From Flavihumibacter stibioxidans (GTDB taxonomy: Bacteria > Bacteroidota > Bacteroidia > Chitinophagales > Chitinophagaceae): a DNA stretch of 64,000 nt. The stretch covers positions 124,001 through 188,000 of the forward strand of contig NZ_MBUA01000023.1 in assembly GCF_014332695.1 (NCBI RefSeq), read 5' to 3'. How positions within the stretch are numbered: the first letter of the stretch is position 1; every line of letters begins with the position of its first letter. The notes under the pieces were generated by a model. It was not told the origin of the DNA. It saw only the letters and a list, made by a program, of their open reading frames with translations, and did no database searches. This document shows, piece after piece, positions 60,542 to 64,000 of the stretch. Made by a program: the position numbers and the translations under genes.

Positions 60542-61339
60542 ATGAAAACATATTTTGTTGACTCTTTCACCAACCAAAAATTCAAAGGCAATCCTGCTGC
60601 AGTTTGCATAACAGATACCAGTCTTGACAATGAGACAATGCAAAGCATCGCAACAGAAATAGGTTTTTCAGAAACCGCCTTTATTAGAAAGGTTGTTGAT
60701 AATTCTTATGAAATCCGATTTTTCACTCCAAAAAAGGAGATTCCTTTATGCGGGCATGCTACGCTTGCTTCATCTAAAATAATATTTGATTTAACAACAC
60801 TCCAAACGATCAACTTTCGGAACATCGAGAATGTTGAATTAAAAATTCAAAAAGCCGGCGAAAAAATTGTTATGCAGTTTCCCGTCTATGAAACAGAAGA
60901 AATAGCAGTGCCGCAAAAAGTTCTGGATGCCCTTGGTATTGAACAGACCTTACATACAAGATTCAGTCCCAAAAACAGAATCATTCTGATTGAGATAGCT
61001 GATTCAGAGAAATTAGCAGGGTTACAGCCAAATTTTGTTGAGTTGGTTCAGTCATATGAAGGCATCAATGGTGTATTGGTGACTTCCCAATCAAATGATC
61101 CTGATTTCGATTTTCACTATCGGTATTTCTGGCCCTGGGCGGGAACAAACGAAGACCCTGTAACCGGCGCGGTACAAACTTTCCTGACAAAATATTGGGC
61201 TACAAGACTTGGCAGGAATAGATTAAACGCATTTCAATCCTCATTAAGGACGGGCATCATGACGACCGAATATCTTCAGGACAAAGTATTGATTTATGGA
61301 GAAGCGGTCACTGTCTTTGAAGGAGAATTTAAAAATTAA
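60542..61339 (+). CDS. PhzF-family isomerase
   Basis: 265 aa of the PhzF/diaminopimelate-epimerase-like fold. Hallmarks: FTNQKFKGNPAAVC, catalytic Glu in IGFSETAFI, PLCGHATLASS and the second-domain GTNEDPVTGAV. PhzF in pseudomonads isomerises a phenazine precursor; most homologues have other, unknown substrates and no phenazine genes are here. Followed 5 bp later by the DinB-like gene. Confidence 0.92.
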   Translation: MKTYFVDSFTNQKFKGNPAAVCITDTSLDNETMQSIATEIGFSETAFIRKVVDNSYEIRFFTPKKEIPLCGHATLASSKIIFDLTTLQTINFRNIENVELKIQKAGEKIVMQFPVYETEEIAVPQKVLDALGIEQTLHTRFSPKNRIILIEIADSEKLAGLQPNFVELVQSYEGINGVLVTSQSNDPDFDFHYRYFWPWAGTNEDPVTGAVQTFLTKYWATRLGRNRLNAFQSSLRTGIMTTEYLQDKVLIYGEAVTVFEGEFKN

Positions 61340-61344
61340 ACAGC

Positions 61345-61794
61345 ATGCTACCTGAAACACTGAAATCGCTATTTGTAAGAGATTTAAACAGGTTAAAAAA
61401 CGAAATAGAATCGTACCGTGAAGAAAGAAACATCTGGAAAGTTGAAAATGGCATTGCCAACTCTGCCGGCAATTTATGCCTCCATCTGGTTGGCAACTTA
61501 AATACCTATATTGGCAGGGAAATAGGTAAAACAGATTATGTCCGGAACAGGGAACAGGAATTTTCATTAAAAAACGTACCACGTCTGGAATTGATCAAAC
61601 TGGTGAATAATACAATTGCGGTAGTAATACAATCTCTTGACGGGGTAGATGACTCTTCACTGAAAGATGAATACCCTGTTTTGGTATTTGAAGAGAAAAC
61701 AACCAAAGAGTATTTGCTCGTCCATTTGGCCACTCATTTAACATATCACCTGGGTCAGATAAATTATCACCGTCGTTTAATTGACTCAAAATAA
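61345..61794 (+). CDS. DinB-like (DUF1572) putative metalloprotein
   Basis: 149 aa four-helix bundle of the DinB superfamily. Metal-binding His residues are visible in NLCLHLVGNLN and HLTYHLGQINYHRR. Possibly a thiol-S-transferase or unknown hydrolase. Operon with PhzF (5 bp gap). Confidence 0.82.
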   Translation: MLPETLKSLFVRDLNRLKNEIESYREERNIWKVENGIANSAGNLCLHLVGNLNTYIGREIGKTDYVRNREQEFSLKNVPRLELIKLVNNTIAVVIQSLDGVDDSSLKDEYPVLVFEEKTTKEYLLVHLATHLTYHLGQINYHRRLIDSK

Positions 61795-61937
61795 AAATAA
61801 TACTCTGATAAAACATCACTCCGTTCGTCCTGGTTTCGGAACCCACGGAGTTGCCACAGATATTATTTTGTTTTAATCGCTGCAACAGATTTTCATTTCA
61901 TCAGTTATACTAATACCCAATGTCACCATCGCACAAA

Positions 61938-62524
61938 ATGAAAAAAGCTGGAATTGTAGGAGGAATCAGTTGGGTTTCAACGCTTGACTATTATAAACTC
62001 ATAAATCAGGGAGTGAATGAAAAGCTGGGAGGACTGAATTCAGCAGAAATAATTGTTTATTCCCTGAATTTTGCGGATGTGCAGGAAAAAACATGGGAAG
62101 ATGCTTATGATCTTCTGCTCAACGCCTGCAATTACTTAAAAAAATGTGATGTTGAATCAATTGTTCTAGCCGCCAACACAGCACACCTTTATGCAAACCG
62201 TTTACAAAGTTTACCATGCCGTTGCCATTTTACAGAAATGAATTAGAGACATTGGGTCTGAACGTTATTATTCCTGAATCGCAAGAAGACATTGACTATA
62301 TTCAGTCCGTTGTTAAAGATGAGTTAGGAAAGGGAGAAATCAACGCGGCTTCAAAAAAGAAAATAATTGAAATTGCCAATGGCCTTTACAATAGAAGCGC
62401 CGAAGGAATAGTACTTGGATGTACTGAAATTCAGATTTTGATCAGCCAGCAAGATTTTTCGTTTCCTGTTTTTGATACCGTCAAGATTCATTCGGAGGCA
62501 ATAGTATCTTTCATCATGTCCTGA
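61938..62524 (+). pseudogene. Aspartate/glutamate racemase, disrupted by internal deletion and frameshift
   Basis: First frame: KKAGIVGGISWVSTLDYYKL through SIVLAANTAHLYANRLQ, containing the Asn-Thr active-site region. Second frame (from about 62220): FYRNELETLGLNVIIPESQE to GIVLGCTEIQILI (second catalytic Cys). Between them the segment of about 40 residues normally carrying the HxADAT...KTVGLLGT part is missing, and the frames differ. Neither piece alone should be active. Confidence 0.78.
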
Positions 62525-62666
62525 TGTTTCCATAGCGGTAGTCTACATGCAAAAATATTATGCATTTTCGGTAGAGACTCGTGATAAAGTAAACGACTAT
62601 GATAGAACCTGAGCGTCCGATTTAAGAAACAAATTCAAACACTTCTTCAAACCAGTAAAGAACAAC

Positions 62667-63785
62667 ATGAACAAGGTAATACTTCTAATTTTTTCATTTT
62701 TAGGGACCACAGCTTTAGCGCAACAAACAACAGGCCTCGAAAAAGATATTTACTTAAAAATGGACAGGAATGCAGATACATTATTTAAATACTCGAACGC
62801 ATTCTCCGTGTCGATTGGTATCGTCAAAGACGGGAAAATATACACCAAACATTATGGCGAGATTGACAAGGGGAAAGGCAATAAAGCGAATGACAACACA
62901 TACTTTGAAATAGCATCGGTAACAAAAATTATGACAGGCTATTTGCTGGCAAACGCTGTTCTGGAAGGGAAAGTAAATCTCACTGATGATATCAGGAAGT
63001 ATCTGAAAGGAGGATATCAAAATTTAGAATATGATGGAAGGCCGGTAACATTCAGGGATTTAATTTCTTATGAATCGGCCATACCAAGCGTTTTGCCTGA
63101 TGACCGGGAAATTATGAAAACATTCACCGACAGCACTCCCATCAAACTGGTACAATTGAATAAGAGCTATTCAAAATCACAATTTTTGGAAGATCTAAAA
63201 AACATAAAACTGGATACTCTTCCCGGACAAAAATATCTTTATTGTAATCCAAGTGTTGAGTTAACAGGCCATATATTGGAAAATATTTACAATAAGCCAT
63301 TTGAAACTATACTGAAGGAAAATCTTTGGGCAAAATTGAATATGAACCATACAAGGTTTGTATTAAATAAGAATGAACATCTGGCAAACGGCTATAACAA
63401 CAATCATATTTTGATGCCCCATTTTGTCAGCAACTTGTGGGGGGCATCGGGCGGCAGAACAAATTCAACATTGGGCGACTTAATGAAATTATTGAAGTTT
63501 GAGCTGGAACGGGAAAATAAAATTGTTCAGGAAACACAACGAAATGTAAATAACAGGAAAACAAATTGGTTTGGTTATTTCTGGGACAATATTTATTTGA
63601 CAGAAAATGGAAAATATTGTTACAAACATGGTGGAGCTTTTGGCAACCAGGTTTTGTTCTCTGTCTTTCCCGAAAAGAACATCGGCATTTGTATCATTGT
63701 AAATATTAGTGGACCGGAAACATACGGCGCGCTCTCAAAATCGGTTTTTGCAATAGCCAATGATTTATTGGGTTTTTCCCGGTGA
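62667..63785 (+). CDS. Serine hydrolase of the class C beta-lactamase / DD-peptidase family
   Basis: 372 aa. Signal peptide (MNKVILLIFSFLGTTALAQ). Motifs: S84xxK87 (IASVTKIMT), Y192xN194 (YLYCNPSVE) and HGG near residue 327 (YKHGGAFGN). So a penicillin-binding/beta-lactamase fold acting in the periplasm as an esterase, peptidase or beta-lactamase. Substrate unknown. Confidence 0.9.
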   Translation: MNKVILLIFSFLGTTALAQQTTGLEKDIYLKMDRNADTLFKYSNAFSVSIGIVKDGKIYTKHYGEIDKGKGNKANDNTYFEIASVTKIMTGYLLANAVLEGKVNLTDDIRKYLKGGYQNLEYDGRPVTFRDLISYESAIPSVLPDDREIMKTFTDSTPIKLVQLNKSYSKSQFLEDLKNIKLDTLPGQKYLYCNPSVELTGHILENIYNKPFETILKENLWAKLNMNHTRFVLNKNEHLANGYNNNHILMPHFVSNLWGASGGRTNSTLGDLMKLLKFELERENKIVQETQRNVNNRKTNWFGYFWDNIYLTENGKYCYKHGGAFGNQVLFSVFPEKNIGICIIVNISGPETYGALSKSVFAIANDLLGFSR

Positions 63786-63799
63786 TACAGCGGTTAAGT

Positions 63800-63960
63800 A
63801 AGGACTTATTTCGCAGCCATTCTGCTTTGCGTTCCAACCGATGCGCATCATGTATGATCCGTTCCAGGTTGGCATCTGCTATGGTTTGTTCATCAATCAC
63901 TTTCTGTCATTTGCTGCCCACGCTGGCAGGTAAGGATGTATCGTACATTTAACGGACACC
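63800..63960 (-). pseudogene. istB remnant (different IS21-type element)
   Basis: On the minus strand the window end reads ...SLPASVGSK*QKVIDEQTIA then DANLERIIHDAHRLERKAEW-LRNK, the typical C terminus of IstB ATPases (LPVxxWxxxIxDxTIADAILDRIxHxAHRIELKGES). A TGA replaces the conserved Trp. It differs from the IstB at 57677 and is only the last 60 residues or so; upstream parts lie at or beyond the right edge, if present. Confidence 0.65.
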
Positions 63961-64000
63961 CTGGTCGATGCAGAATTGGTTGCTCTAATCGTTATCTGCA

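Noticed and set aside
60542-61339. Phenazine biosynthesis cluster
   Set aside because: PhzF homologues are common without phenazine genes, and none of the other phz genes is present.
61920-62246. Two separate small genes in the racemase region
   Set aside because: The pieces are consecutive parts of one known family with a central segment missing; neither has the domain set to work alone.
63706-63900. Independent small gene at the right end on the minus strand
   Set aside because: It starts at a GTG in the middle of an IstB-like C terminus and continues upstream through a TGA in the same frame, so it is a remnant.
1-64000. CRISPR arrays, rRNA and tRNA genes
   Set aside because: No regularly spaced 25-40 bp direct repeats with unique spacers, no 16S/23S/5S-like stretch and no cloverleaf with a GTTCRA T-loop outside genes was seen. 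The only clustered 23-bp repeats (57557-57649, 60101-60239) are IS21 terminal repeats.

Overview
The window looks like chromosomal DNA of a Bacteroidota member, most likely Chitinophagaceae. Evidence: a SusC-type TonB-linked receptor, two other outer-membrane beta-barrel receptors of the carboxypeptidase-regulatory/plug type, LytS/LytTR two-component pairs, a RicT/PSP1 protein next to a delta-prime gene, almost no Shine-Dalgarno sequences, and repeated TAnnTTTG promoter -7 elements. No rRNA, tRNA or CRISPR array was found.

Layout. 1-46.2 kb is ordinary, fairly GC-balanced chromosome. It holds the N-terminal part of a susC gene; a YugP-like Zn protease; radA-comF-lipoprotein-GPx-holB-PSP1; an M20 amidohydrolase; an alpha/beta hydrolase; an AIM24 protein; a tetR-tolC-adaptor-RND efflux operon with a clear operator; DUF502 and a PLC/S1-P1-type secreted protein; serC-DUF1015-TPR; yceI; a long-chain acyl-CoA ligase; a LytS/LytTR pair followed by a TonB receptor and a PepSY protein; cvfB; purU; GNAT; rluE-type; DUF202-amine oxidase; OYE; a pyruvate-kinase-like protein; GHL10/CBM9 proteins; a RibD_C reductase; SDR; Crp.

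46.6-64 kb is AT-richer and accessory in character, with signs of decay: a thiolase remnant, a frameshifted LanB, a racemase with an internal deletion, a complete IS21 element and an istB remnant.

The most interesting part is 47.9-57.3 kb, a possible RiPP (class I lanthipeptide-like) locus. A leftward operon encodes a tiny secreted Cys-rich peptide, a membrane-anchored propeller-like protein, a MauE/DoxX-type membrane protein with a CxC motif and a TonB-dependent receptor. Next to it is a second short Thr-rich ORF, a divergent LytS kinase/LytTR regulator pair, and a LanB-type dehydratase read convergently with the regulator. The LanB gene is split by a one-base shortfall in an A tract, and an IS21 copy with a 7-bp target duplication sits about 240 bp beyond its start. 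No LanC, protease or ABC exporter is visible, so the locus is incomplete, unconventional or decaying.

Regulation. Several genes have a TAnnTTTG element ending only 4-7 nt before the start codon, which suggests leaderless mRNAs. The efflux tetR has a 9-bp inverted repeat wrapped around its -33 box. Two unrelated TonB-receptor loci each have their own LytS/LytTR pair.
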